DNA from: Pseudomonadota bacterium
Lineage (GTDB): Bacteria > Myxococcota_A > UBA796 > SXON01
Length of the DNA stretch: 20,812 bases
NCBI GenBank assembly: GCA_005776735.1
Contig: SXOM01000542.1
Span: forward strand, 1-20,812
Reading direction: 5' to 3'
Of the stretch, positions 6,827 through 13,390 are shown in pieces. Position 1 is the first letter of the stretch. Each line of letters opens with the position of its first letter. A program made the position numbers and the translations under genes. Below the pieces are notes generated by a model. The model was not told where the DNA came from and did no database searches. It was given only the letters and a program-made list of their open reading frames with translations.

Positions 6827-7438
6827 ATGTTCCCCCGCTTCGCCCAGTTCCGCCCGCACCCCTGGCACGGCCTCGACATCGGCCCCGACGCGCCCGACGT
6901 CGTGACCGCGTACGTCGAGATCACGCCCTACAGCACCGTGAAGTACGAGGTCGACAAGGGGAGCGGCTTCTTGAAGGTGGACCGCCCCCAGCGGATGAAC
7001 GCGCTCCCGCCGACGTTGTACGGCTTCGTCCCGCGGACGTACTGTGGGTCGCGGATCGCGGCGATGGCGGGCACGCCCGAGGGCGACGGCGATCCGCTCG
7101 ACATCTGCGTGCTGTCCGAGCGGGCGATCGACCGGGCCGACATCATCCTGCGCGCCCGGGTCGTGGGCGGCCTGCTGATGAAGGACAAGGGCCAGGCCGA
7201 CGACAAGATCGTGGCGGTGCTGGAGGGCGACGCGGTGTGGGGCGAAGTGCGTGAGCTGGGCGATCTGCCGCGGGCGCTGGTGGCCCGCTTGCGGCACTAC
7301 TTCGAGACCTACAAGCTCGAGCCGGGCAAGAACCCCGTCACCATCGACCTCGAGTACGGCCGGGACCGCGCGCGCGAGGTGATCCGGGCGTCGATCGCCG
7401 ATTACGACGCAGAGATCGCCACGCTGGGCGGCGGTTGA
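6827..7438 (+). CDS. ppa: inorganic pyrophosphatase (family I)
   Basis: A 203-residue soluble cytoplasmic enzyme that hydrolyses pyrophosphate to two phosphates, pulling biosynthetic reactions forward. Family I hallmarks are all present: Glu31 in EITPYSTVKYEVDK, Lys39, Arg53 in VDR, YGFVPRTYC at 65-73, and the metal-binding signature DGDPLD with Asp87, Asp89 and Asp92. ADDKIVAV around 124-131 and HYFETYK near the C-terminus complete the set. The N-terminal lead MFPRFAQFRPHPWHG is typical of a subgroup of bacterial enzymes somewhat longer than the E. coli protein. An upstream in-frame TTG (6740) would add an Arg/Ala-rich extension and cover the palindrome at 6746, so it is rejected. The stop overlaps the cobQ start by four bases, so both genes share an mRNA. 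Confidence 0.96.
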   Translation: MFPRFAQFRPHPWHGLDIGPDAPDVVTAYVEITPYSTVKYEVDKGSGFLKVDRPQRMNALPPTLYGFVPRTYCGSRIAAMAGTPEGDGDPLDICVLSERAIDRADIILRARVVGGLLMKDKGQADDKIVAVLEGDAVWGEVRELGDLPRALVARLRHYFETYKLEPGKNPVTIDLEYGRDRAREVIRASIADYDAEIATLGGG

Positions 7439-8892
7439 GCCGGGCGGTCGCCCTGATGGTGCAGGGCACCGGATCGGGCGTCGGGAAGTCGTGGTTGTGC
7501 ACCGGCCTGTGCCGGCTCCTCGCGCGCCGAGGACTCCGGGTCGCGCCGTTCAAGGCGCAGAACATGGCGAACAACGCCGCGGTCGTGCCCGGGGGAGGGG
7601 AGATCGGGCGCGCCCAGGCGGTCCAAGCCGAAGCGGCGCGGGTCGCCCCCACCGTGGACATGAACCCCATCCTCATCAAGCCCGTGGCGCACACCCGGGC
7701 GCAGCTCGTGGTGCGGGGGCAGGTCGTGGGGAACCAGGAGGCGCGGGACTACTGGCGGGACACGTCGGCGTTGTGGGCGTTGGTGGCGGAGTCGTACGAC
7801 CGGGTCGCGGCCGACGCCGACGTGGTGGTGCTCGAAGGCGCGGGGTCACCGGCGGAGTTCAACCTCCGGGACCGGGACCTCGTGAACATGCGCATGGCGC
7901 TCTACGCCGACGCCAAGGTGCTCCTCGCGGGCGACATCGACAAGGGGGGGGTGTTCGCGAGTTTTCTCGGCACCTTGGAGTTCTTGACACCCGCGGAGCG
8001 TGCACTCGTGGCGGGCTTTGTCATCAATCGTTTTCGCGGGGACGAGGCGCTCTTGCACCCCGCGCCCGCACAGTTCGCCGCCCGCACGGGCATCCCGGTC
8101 CGGGGGGTGATCCCGATGCGCCGCGACATCGTGATCGACCGGGAGGACGACCCCGCCGACCTGGTGGGCGGCGCCGGGCTCCTCGACGTCGCCGTCGTGA
8201 GGTTCGCGACGGTGTCGAACTTCACCGACCTCGAGCCGCTGGCCCGGACGCCGGGCGTGGCGTTGCGTTGGGTCGCGGACGCCGAAGCGGTGGGGAACCC
8301 GGACCTCCTGGTGCTCCCCGGCTGCAAGGACACCCTCGCCGAGCGCCGGCGCCTGCGCGAGGTCGGGCTCGACCGCGCGATCGTCGCCGCGGCGCGGCGC
8401 GGCATCCCGGTGCTCGGCTTGTGTGGGGGGTACCAGCTCCTCGGCCGCACCCTTCGGGACGAGGCGGGCGTGGGCGGGGCGTCGGGGGTCGACGCGGGCC
8501 TCGGCCTCTTGCCGGTCGACACGTGGTTCGGCGCCGACAAGCGGACGGTCGCCGCGCGCGGGCAGACGCGCGGCGGGTGGGTCTTGCCCCCGGGCCTCGC
8601 GGTCGACGGGTACGAAATCCACCAGGGGCGCACCGCTGGGCCGGGGCCGGGGCTGGTCGGGCTCGAGGGGGGAGACGACGGCGCGGTGGCCGGCGTCGTC
8701 GCGGGCACCTACGCACACGGGTTCTTCGATGGGGGGGCGCTCCGCTCGGCGCTGGTCGACGCACTGAGAGAACGACGGGGCCTCGACCCCCTCGGCGCGG
8801 TCATTCCCGACGCCGCGGCCGAGCGGGAGCGCCACTACGATGCGCTGGCGGAGCTGTTGGAGGCGCGCCTCGACCTGGGCGGGCTCGTGTAG
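7435..8892 (+). CDS. cobQ: cobyric acid synthase
   Basis: A 485-residue amidotransferase of cobalamin synthesis. It uses ATP and glutamine to amidate the b, d, e and g carboxylates of adenosylcobyrinic a,c-diamide to give adenosylcobyric acid. The N-terminal dethiobiotin-synthetase-like ATPase domain has the P-loop QGTGSGVGKSW at about 9-19, followed by KAQNMANNA and MNPILIKP, both typical of CobQ. The C-terminal class I glutamine amidotransferase domain has the nucleophile Cys330 in LGLCGGYQLLG and His428 in GTYAHGFFD. The start is taken as TTG 7435 because the first ATG (7456) would cut into the first beta strand. The TTG overlaps the ppa stop (TTGA). No other cobalamin gene is adjacent, and there is no room for a cobalamin riboswitch, so expression follows ppa. 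Confidence 0.95.
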   Translation: MSRAVALMVQGTGSGVGKSWLCTGLCRLLARRGLRVAPFKAQNMANNAAVVPGGGEIGRAQAVQAEAARVAPTVDMNPILIKPVAHTRAQLVVRGQVVGNQEARDYWRDTSALWALVAESYDRVAADADVVVLEGAGSPAEFNLRDRDLVNMRMALYADAKVLLAGDIDKGGVFASFLGTLEFLTPAERALVAGFVINRFRGDEALLHPAPAQFAARTGIPVRGVIPMRRDIVIDREDDPADLVGGAGLLDVAVVRFATVSNFTDLEPLARTPGVALRWVADAEAVGNPDLLVLPGCKDTLAERRRLREVGLDRAIVAAARRGIPVLGLCGGYQLLGRTLRDEAGVGGASGVDAGLGLLPVDTWFGADKRTVAARGQTRGGWVLPPGLAVDGYEIHQGRTAGPGPGLVGLEGGDDGAVAGVVAGTYAHGFFDGGALRSALVDALRERRGLDPLGAVIPDAAAERERHYDALAELLEARLDLGGLV

Positions 8893-8900
8893 GGCGGGAA

Positions 8901-8917
8901 GCGCCGCGCATCGGCGC
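8901..8917 (+). terminator. hairpin after cobQ
   Basis: A 6-bp GC stem (GCGCCG with CGGCGC) and 5-base loop begin eight bases after the cobQ stop. More GC self-complementary sequence follows (GGCGCCCGGCGCGCGCC). No T-tract. Placement is right for a terminator but the stem is short. Confidence 0.35.
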
Positions 8918-8983
8918 CCGGCGCGCGCCTGCCTCCCCCCGCCTCGGGTGGGTCGCGGCGCGCCGGCCGGATAAGGGCCTCAG

Positions 8984-9604
8984 ATGCTGCTCCTCGCCCT
9001 CCTCACCGCCTGCTACGACGAAGTCGTCATCCACGCGACGGCCGATCTGAAGACCGACCAGGTGGTCGGCACCTCCCGGGTGGTCAACCTGTGGCGCGAA
9101 TACGTCACCTGCGAAGACACGGCCACGTGCGCCGCCGCACTGGCGGAGGACGTCGCGAACACCCGCGGGGCGTTCGTGGAGAAGGGCGCCACGGCGGTGG
9201 ACGCGTGGTTGGAGGTGCACGAGGGCAAGCTCGACATGGTCGCCACCTGGACCCTCCCGCTGGCCGCGGCCACCTACGACAACCAGACGTTCGTCTTGTT
9301 GAAGGAAGGGAAGGGGCGCGGGGTGCTCGACCCCGCCGCGCGCAAGCCGAGGTTGGCGTTCACCTTCACCGAGGACACCAACACGCGGGTCACCGTTGGG
9401 TCGGCCCCGGCGGGCACCCGGGTGTGGACGTTGCCGGACACGCCGAACCGTTCGGGGCTGGTGTTTCCCGGCAAGCGCGCCGAGGTCGAGGTGCGTTTCA
9501 CGACACTCGACAATGAGGAGAAGGTGGCGATCGGCCCGGCGTGGATCTCGAACTTCTCCGGGTTGGAGGAGGCGCTGCGCGCGAAGCCGGGGCTGGTGCG
9601 ATGA
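8984..9604 (+). CDS. small lipoprotein of unknown function with a 10-residue signal
   Basis: A 206-residue predicted lipoprotein. The N-terminus MLLLALLTAC gives a lipobox LTAC with Cys10, a remarkably short signal without any Lys or Arg. The start cannot lie further upstream because an in-frame TAA occurs at 8972-8974. AAGGG at 8973-8977 is a fair ribosome site at six bases. The mature part is beta-rich with a Cys pair (VTCEDTATC, about residues 43-49) and conserved-looking strands such as LDMVATWTLPL and RAEVEVRFTTLD. It looks like a periplasmic or outer-membrane-attached beta-sandwich, but I recognise no family. It is followed 46 bases later by a second lipoprotein gene on the same strand. 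Confidence 0.8.
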   Translation: MLLLALLTACYDEVVIHATADLKTDQVVGTSRVVNLWREYVTCEDTATCAAALAEDVANTRGAFVEKGATAVDAWLEVHEGKLDMVATWTLPLAAATYDNQTFVLLKEGKGRGVLDPAARKPRLAFTFTEDTNTRVTVGSAPAGTRVWTLPDTPNRSGLVFPGKRAEVEVRFTTLDNEEKVAIGPAWISNFSGLEEALRAKPGLVR

Positions 9605-9650
9605 GCGCGTCGGTGCCGGTCGGCATAGCAGGGGCGACCCGGTGAGTCCG

Positions 9651-9968
9651 ATGCGCTCCTTCTTCCTGCTCCTGTACTTCCTAGCGGCCTCCGGCTGCTC
9701 CACCGCGGCCGACTCGGCCGACGACACCTCGTCCGACTCCGCGGAGACCGGCGACGCCCAGGGGAGCTGCACCGATTTGTGCACCACCGCAGGATTCGCC
9801 AGCGGGACCGCCGAGGAGTTCGAGCACGAGCTGAACTGCACCTGCGCAGGCGGTTCGGGCGCCGTGGGGGACGCCGAGTGCGCCGACATGTGCGTGGCCC
9901 TGGAGTGGGCCGGCGGCGCGACGTACTCGTCGACGGGTGGCGCCGTCGACTCGTGCCAGTGCTCCTGA
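9651..9968 (+). CDS. cysteine-rich small lipoprotein with two C-x3-C/C-x-C modules
   Basis: A 105-residue exported protein. The signal MRSFFLLLYFLAASGC has Cys16 at a relaxed lipobox (ASGC). A Ser/Asp/Thr-rich linker (about 17-36) follows, common just after the lipid anchor of myxobacterial lipoproteins. The folded part contains eight cysteines in two similar units: Cys40-x3-Cys44 with Cys63-x-Cys65, and Cys77-x3-Cys81 with Cys102-x-Cys104, each ending in a short Gly/Thr stretch. This suggests an internal duplication with four disulfides or two metal sites. The ATG at 9651 has GGTGAG just upstream; an in-frame GTG at 9642 is an alternative. No known family is recognised. It converges on the DUF465 gene. 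Confidence 0.7.
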   Translation: MRSFFLLLYFLAASGCSTAADSADDTSSDSAETGDAQGSCTDLCTTAGFASGTAEEFEHELNCTCAGGSGAVGDAECADMCVALEWAGGATYSSTGGAVDSCQCS

Positions 9969-9975
9969 GGCGAGG

Positions 9976-9990
9976 GCGGGTTCAGCCCGC
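9976..9990. terminator. hairpin at convergent junction (lipoprotein / DUF465)
   Basis: GCGGG-TTCAG-CCCGC forms a 5-bp GC stem, extendable by G-U pairs in the rightward transcript. It lies between the two stop codons and overlaps the minus-strand stop at 9982-9984, so it could act in both directions. No T-tract. Confidence 0.4.
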
Positions 9991-10221
9991 TTCGAGGTGC
10001 TTGCGGATGAAGTCCTTGAGGTGGACCCGCCGCATCTTCAGGCCGTGCAGCTCGGTGTCGGACATCGGCTCGACGTCCTCCTCCGCACGGCAGATCTGAC
10101 GATCGAGCGCCTCGTATTCCTGGAAGGTCGCCGCGATGGGATCACGGCTCTTCCGGAGGAGCTCGATCTGGTCGTGGTGGTCGGGGAACTCGGAGGAGAG
10201 GGGGTGAGGTGCGACGTGCAT
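9982..10221 (-). CDS. YdcH/DUF465 family small protein
   Basis: A 79-residue cytoplasmic protein made of two predicted helices. It matches the DUF465 (YdcH) layout: FPDHHDQIELLRKS near 12-25, then a helix with F..EYEALDRQI (33-43), a short acidic turn (EEDVEPMSD), and a second helix with LHGLKMRRVHLKDFI. The 'EY..LD..I' and 'L..LK..R..LKD' patterns are the family's consensus. The function of the family is not established; members form helical hairpins. TAGACT lies six bases before the ATG and no Shine-Dalgarno site is seen, so a leaderless mRNA is possible although the gene is also downstream of dusB and the DUF6132-like gene on the same strand. Confidence 0.85.
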   Translation of the reverse strand: MHVAPHPLSSEFPDHHDQIELLRKSRDPIAATFQEYEALDRQICRAEEDVEPMSDTELHGLKMRRVHLKDFIRKHLEAG

Positions 10222-10227
10222 GGTTGT

Positions 10228-10233
10228 AGTCTA
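10228..10233 (-). promoter_or_regulatory. -10-like hexamer TAGACT before DUF465 gene
   Basis: On the minus strand TAGACT is followed by ACAACC and the ATG at 10221, a six-base spacing. The local sequence is AT-richer than its surroundings. A terminator-like hairpin lies just upstream (10257-10270), consistent with the DUF465 gene having its own promoter. Confidence 0.45.
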
Positions 10234-10256
10234 GTCCACAGAATCGCCTCGGCCAT

Positions 10257-10270
10257 CCCCAACCCTGGGG
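10257..10270 (-). terminator. hairpin after DUF6132-like gene
   Basis: CCCCA-ACCC-TGGGG forms a 5-bp stem seven bases beyond the minus-strand stop at 10278-10280. It is short and lacks a T-tract, but it separates the DUF6132-like gene from the likely DUF465 promoter. Confidence 0.35.
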
Positions 10271-10277
10271 AGCCTCG

Positions 10278-10448
10278 TCACCCCCCGAGGGCGGCCTGGC
10301 GGGCGAAGAGCAGGCCCATCGCCACGCCGTAGCCGGTGGCGGTCCACCACCGGGCGGTGATGAGGCAGGCCCCCGAGCGACAGCCGACGAGGCGGTGGTA
10401 GCCGTAGCCGAGCGCGGCGCCGACGAGAGGGAACAGGACGTAGTTCAT
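10278..10448 (-). CDS. DUF6132-like 56-residue membrane protein
   Basis: A small gene that length cut-offs would miss. The translation starts MNYVLFPLVGAALGYGYHRL, continues VGCRSGACLITARWW, and ends TATGYGVAMGLLFARQAALGG in two pieces. This matches the DUF6132 pattern as I know it: a glycine-rich first membrane helix (G..LGY.Y), a loop GCxSGxCxIT, and a second helix with YG...G.L. The two loop cysteines are the conserved ones; the Pro usually following the second Cys is Leu here. GGAG six bases before the ATG supports the start. It lies 43 bases after dusB on the same strand and is probably co-transcribed. The function of the family is unknown. Confidence 0.75.
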   Translation of the reverse strand: MNYVLFPLVGAALGYGYHRLVGCRSGACLITARWWTATGYGVAMGLLFARQAALGG

Positions 10449-10491
10449 GCGGGGCTCCGCGCGGCACGATGCGCGGACGGCCCCGGGTGTT

Positions 10492-11616
10492 TCACGAAAA
10501 TGGACTCGGGCCGAGGGGGGCCGCAGCGTGGCGGCGGGCTTCGGCCCAGGCGGCGCTCTGGTCGGCGCCGGCGGGGAGGTCGGCGGCGCCGACGGCAGGA
10601 GCGTCGAACGGCACCCCCCGCCGGAGCTCTTCGGCCGCCAGCCAGTCGAAGTAGCGATCGGTGACGCCCACCGCCTCGTCGATCGTCTGGCTGTGGAGGA
10701 AGGCCAGGCGCAGCTCGCTCCCGTACGGGAGGCCGTGTGTGAAGTAGTTGGCGATCTTCTTCATGCGGCCGAGGACGCCGTGGTCGTTTCGGAACTCGCC
10801 GCGCAGGCTCTCGAAGTAGCGCAGGAGCACCCGCCGCTTCTCGGTGCCGTCGGCCCGTGGCTGCGGCCGCCCCGCGAAGTGTGCGTGGAGCTGTTGGAAG
10901 ATCCACGGGTTCTTGATGGCGCCGCGGCCGATCATCAGGCCGTCGACCCCCGTGTCGCGGAACATCGCCTCGGCCGAGGCCACGTCGACGATGTCGCCGT
11001 TGCCGATGACCGGGATGCGGAGGCGGGCCTTGGTCTCGGCGATCTTGTCGACCGCGCGGGTGCCGCCGTACATGTCGGTGCGGGTGCGCCAGTGGATGAC
11101 GATGGCCTCGACCCCTTCGTCCTGGCACATCTGCGCGAGGTCGGGCGCGTTGCGGGCGCCGTGGTCGAAGCCGCTGCGCATCTTCACGGTGAACGGGATG
11201 CGCACCGCCGCGCGGACCGCGCGGACGATGGCGCGCGCGAGCTCGGGCTCACGCATGAGCGAGCTGCCGCCGCTGTGGGCGCAGACCTTCTTGCTCGGGC
11301 AGCCGAAGTTGAGGTCGACCACGTCGGCACCGGACGCTTCGACCGCGCGGGCCGCTTCGGCGAGGCTGTCGGGGTTGCGACCGTAGATCTGGATGGCCAC
11401 CGGGTGTTCGTCGGGATCGAAGCGGGCCATCATCTCGGCCTTGGCCACGCCCCGGCGCAGCGCTTCGCCCGCGATGAACTCGGTCGTGGTCATCCCCACG
11501 CCGCCGATGCTGCGGACCAGGCGGCGGAACATCAGGTCGGTGACGCCCTCCATCGGGGCGAGCACGAGGTTGGGCGCGATGGCGAGGTCGCGGATGGCGT
11601 AGCGGGACGGGAACAC
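10492..11616 (-). CDS. dusB: tRNA-dihydrouridine synthase (DusB-like)
   Basis: A flavin-dependent enzyme that reduces specific uridines in tRNA to dihydrouridine. From GTG 11616 it is 374 residues: a TIM barrel with APMEGVTDLMFRRL (FMN-binding start), HPVAIQIYG, and VDLNFGCPSKKVCAHSGGSSL containing the family's catalytic cysteine, in two overlapping pieces. Then come TVKMRSG, EAIVIHWRTRTDMYGG, PVIGNGDI and GLMIGRGAI for phosphate binding, followed by the helical tRNA-binding domain. The open frame reaches 11724, but that start would lie inside the divergent gene and upstream of a strong minus-strand -10 (TATCAT, 11677-11682). GTG 11643 is an alternative giving nine more residues, Arg-rich. 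The C-terminal ~40 residues beyond the usual end are Ala/Pro-rich. It heads a unit with the DUF6132-like and perhaps DUF465 genes. Confidence 0.92.
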   Translation of the reverse strand: MFPSRYAIRDLAIAPNLVLAPMEGVTDLMFRRLVRSIGGVGMTTTEFIAGEALRRGVAKAEMMARFDPDEHPVAIQIYGRNPDSLAEAARAVEASGADVVDLNFGCPSKKVCAHSGGSSLMREPELARAIVRAVRAAVRIPFTVKMRSGFDHGARNAPDLAQMCQDEGVEAIVIHWRTRTDMYGGTRAVDKIAETKARLRIPVIGNGDIVDVASAEAMFRDTGVDGLMIGRGAIKNPWIFQQLHAHFAGRPQPRADGTEKRRVLLRYFESLRGEFRNDHGVLGRMKKIANYFTHGLPYGSELRLAFLHSQTIDEAVGVTDRYFDWLAAEELRRGVPFDAPAVGAADLPAGADQSAAWAEARRHAAAPLGPSPFS

Positions 11617-11676
11617 GCCGCGAAGGTGCCGCCGCCGACGCACTTCGTCAAGGGGCGGCGACCCGTTCGCGGGCGC

Positions 11677-11686
11677 ATGATAGCTC
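11677..11686. promoter_or_regulatory. overlapping divergent -10 elements (dusB and 11693 gene)
   Basis: On the minus strand TATCAT (11677-11682) matches the bacterial -10 consensus at five of six positions and points at dusB with a leader of roughly 30-55 bases. On the plus strand TAGCTC (11681-11686) ends six bases before the ATG at 11693. The two hexamers share two bases, so polymerase could occupy only one promoter at a time. Confidence 0.5.
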
Positions 11687-11692
11687 GCGCCG

Positions 11693-12247
11693 ATGTTCGA
11701 GAAGGCCCGTTCCGTCACCGCCACCGGGGAGCCCGACGGCTACACCCCGCCCCGCACCTTTCGCGGCGATGTCTTCCCCGATGGCCACACGCGCCTGGTG
11801 GTGAGCGTACCTCCGGGCGAGCTCCGGGCGGTGCACCTCGCGCTCTTCGACATGCTCGAGGGGCCGCTCGGGGTGCGCTACGTCCGCCTGACCGACCGCA
11901 AGACCGGCCAGCTCCCCGCGCCGGAGGGGCGCGTGTCGATGGGGGTCGACAAGGGGCGCGCCCGCGCCGCGTTGACCGAGCGGCCGGCGCTCGTCTGGGG
12001 CGACGGCCGCCACCAGCTCTGGCTGCGTGGTCAGCTCGGCGAGACGGTGATCCTCGACGAGCTGGGGCTGTTGTACTGCTCGCCCGACGACCCCGCGTTC
12101 CGCGACGTGCTCACGAGCCTCGGCATCCCCGAGTCCGACGCCCCGATGATGGACAAGCGCGACTACGTGCAGGTGAACTTCTCGGTCGACGCCGACGCCC
12201 AGGAGGAGAGCCTCTGGGAAGAGCTCAAGATGTTGAAGTGGCGGTAG
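11693..12247 (+). CDS. hypothetical protein, probably cytoplasmic
   Basis: A 184-residue protein without signal peptide or membrane helix. It contains a beta-rich central part (VVSVPPGELRAVHLALFDML near 37-56, HQLWLRGQLGETVILDELGLLYC near 106-128 in pieces) and an acidic C-terminal helix (EESLWEELKMLKW). The pattern suggests a folded single domain but I recognise no family and no catalytic motif. The single Cys is near residue 128. It is divergent from dusB, with overlapping promoter elements, and 34 bases upstream of the DUF2062 gene, with which it may share a transcript. No Shine-Dalgarno site precedes the ATG; TAGCTC six bases upstream supports this start and a leaderless mRNA. Real coding is supported by normal amino-acid composition compared with the Arg/Pro-rich alternative frames. 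Confidence 0.72.
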   Translation: MFEKARSVTATGEPDGYTPPRTFRGDVFPDGHTRLVVSVPPGELRAVHLALFDMLEGPLGVRYVRLTDRKTGQLPAPEGRVSMGVDKGRARAALTERPALVWGDGRHQLWLRGQLGETVILDELGLLYCSPDDPAFRDVLTSLGIPESDAPMMDKRDYVQVNFSVDADAQEESLWEELKMLKWR

Positions 12248-12249
12248 CC

Positions 12250-12288
12250 TACGCTTCGGATATGCGCGCCGCGACCGACCGATGCTGA
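12250..12288 (+). promoter_or_regulatory. -10-like TACGCT with eight-codon ORF before DUF2062 gene
   Basis: TACGCT (12250-12255) is six bases before an ATG at 12262 that opens an eight-codon ORF (MRAATDRC) ending at 12288. That stop overlaps the first codons of the DUF2062 gene, whose ATG is at 12282 in another frame. Either the ATG at 12262 only marks the transcription start and the real leader is about 20 bases, or the mini-ORF couples translation to the downstream gene. No Shine-Dalgarno site precedes 12282. Confidence 0.35.
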
Positions 12289-12749
12289 ACTGGCTCCGCA
12301 CCCGCTGGCGCGTCACCTACGACCTGGTGCGAATGGAGCTCACCTCGCATCTGGACCCGGTGAAGGTATTCTGGGCGCTGTTCACCGGCACCACCGTCGG
12401 CGCCACCCCGATGTGGGGCCTCCACGTCGGGATCGCCATCCTGTTCGCACGGATCTTCCGCCTGAACCACGCGTTGGTGCAGCTCGCGTGCGCGTCGGTG
12501 AGCAACCCCATCGCCGGTCCACCGCTCCTGGCGTTCGAAGCGGCGCTCGGCTCGTGGTTCCGCGGCAACGGGTTCACCCTCCCGACGGTCGACCTCTCCG
12601 GCGGCTTCGAGCCGGTGCTCGCGTTGGGGTGGGGCATCGTGATCGACCTGGTCCTGGGGGGGCTCGCGGTGTCGCCGGTGCTCGGCGTCATCTGGGGCTT
12701 CGGCGGGCTCGCGCTGGCGCGGCGCTGGCGGCGACAGGACGGGGGGTGA
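12282..12749 (+). CDS. DUF2062 family membrane protein
   Basis: A 155-residue inner-membrane protein. The family pattern is visible: an amphipathic N-terminus, then 'DPVKVFWALFTGTTVGATPMWG' split around the conserved G..VG..P..G turn (about 26-47), 'LHVGIAILFARIFRLNHALV' with the conserved R.N, and 'ASVSNPIAGPPLLAFE' with the hallmark SNP-I..PP motif (about 72-87). A last strongly hydrophobic pair of helices (about 107-145) ends in a basic tail (RRWRRQ). DUF2062 proteins have no firmly established function, although some are fused to glycosyltransferases. It may be co-transcribed with the 11693 gene and converges on the 12789 gene. Confidence 0.88.
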   Translation: MLNWLRTRWRVTYDLVRMELTSHLDPVKVFWALFTGTTVGATPMWGLHVGIAILFARIFRLNHALVQLACASVSNPIAGPPLLAFEAALGSWFRGNGFTLPTVDLSGGFEPVLALGWGIVIDLVLGGLAVSPVLGVIWGFGGLALARRWRRQDGG

Positions 12750-12775
12750 TCGTGCGGAGGGTGCGGCCCGCAGAC

Positions 12776-12790
12776 GAGCCACCGCGGCTC
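12776..12790. terminator. hairpin at convergent junction (DUF2062 / barrel-like gene)
   Basis: GAGCC-ACCGC-GGCTC forms a 5-bp stem. It lies 26 bases after the DUF2062 stop and overlaps the minus-strand stop at 12789-12791, so it could serve both genes. No T-tract. Confidence 0.35.
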
Positions 12791-13328
12791 AGAAACTCAC
12801 CTCGACCCCGCCGCCGGCGCCGCCGCTCCAGATCTCCGTCCCGGGGTTGGTCGCGATGAGTTGGAAGTGGGCGGCGAGCTGCTCGGAGAACCGGAAGCCG
12901 ACCCGCAGCTCGTCCTCGGTGAGCAGGTCCTCGAAGGGGCCGGCGAAGCCCTGCAGGTGGCGGATGTGCCAGAACAGCCGCCCGAAGCGCATCCCGAAGA
13001 GCACCTCGCCGCCGAAGGTGGGCCGGCCCATCATCGAGGGCACGGTCAAGTCGCCCACGCCGCCCGCGAAGAGTCCGAGCTTCAGGTCCATCCCGTCGCC
13101 GGCACCGAAGACGTCGAAGCCCACGCCGGCCCGCCCGAGCCACCCGCCGGTGGGGTCGATGCGTGCGGCCGCGAGCACGTAGCCGTCCTTGGGGCCGTCG
13201 GCCCGACCGCGCACGTCCAGCGTGACCGTCTCGGGCATCAGTTGCGAGCTGGCCTCGATGTGCCAGTCGAGGTCCTCGAAGGCGGCGGGCGTCTGGGCCA
13301 GGGCGGTGGCGGCGAGGAACAGCAGCAT
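12789..13328 (-). CDS. exported protein, possible small outer-membrane beta-barrel
   Basis: A 179-residue protein with an unusually short signal, MLLFLAATALA, cut before Gln12. GGAG (minus strand, at 13337-13340) eight bases before the ATG supports the start, so the short signal is probably real. The mature part shows alternating hydrophobic/polar strands separated by Gly/Asp turns: VTLDVRGR, GYVLAAARIDP, LGRAGVGFDVFG, MDLKLGLFAG, FGGEVLFGMRFG, ELRVGFRFSEQ and GGVEVSF. The C-terminal Phe after alternating strands is what the outer-membrane assembly machinery recognises. I see no named family. A small porin-like or structural outer-membrane protein is the likeliest reading. A -10-like TAACGA lies about 42 bases upstream. 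Confidence 0.7.
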   Translation of the reverse strand: MLLFLAATALAQTPAAFEDLDWHIEASSQLMPETVTLDVRGRADGPKDGYVLAAARIDPTGGWLGRAGVGFDVFGAGDGMDLKLGLFAGGVGDLTVPSMMGRPTFGGEVLFGMRFGRLFWHIRHLQGFAGPFEDLLTEDELRVGFRFSEQLAAHFQLIATNPGTEIWSGGAGGGVEVSF

Positions 13329-13390
13329 GGTGGGGTCTCCGGTTCGTTGGACACCACGCGCCGCGGCAATCGTTACCGCAGCACGCGGCG

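Noticed and set aside
7400..7440. Possible cobalamin riboswitch before cobQ.
   Set aside because: cobQ overlaps ppa by four bases, leaving no leader.
10231..10467. A 78-codon minus-strand frame overlapping the DUF6132-like gene.
   Set aside because: It is an Arg/Pro-rich shadow; the neighbouring frame gives a clear two-helix membrane protein with family motifs.
11617..11724. N-terminal extension of DusB to an ATG at 11724.
   Set aside because: It would overlap the divergent gene's start and lie upstream of the best minus-strand -10 element.
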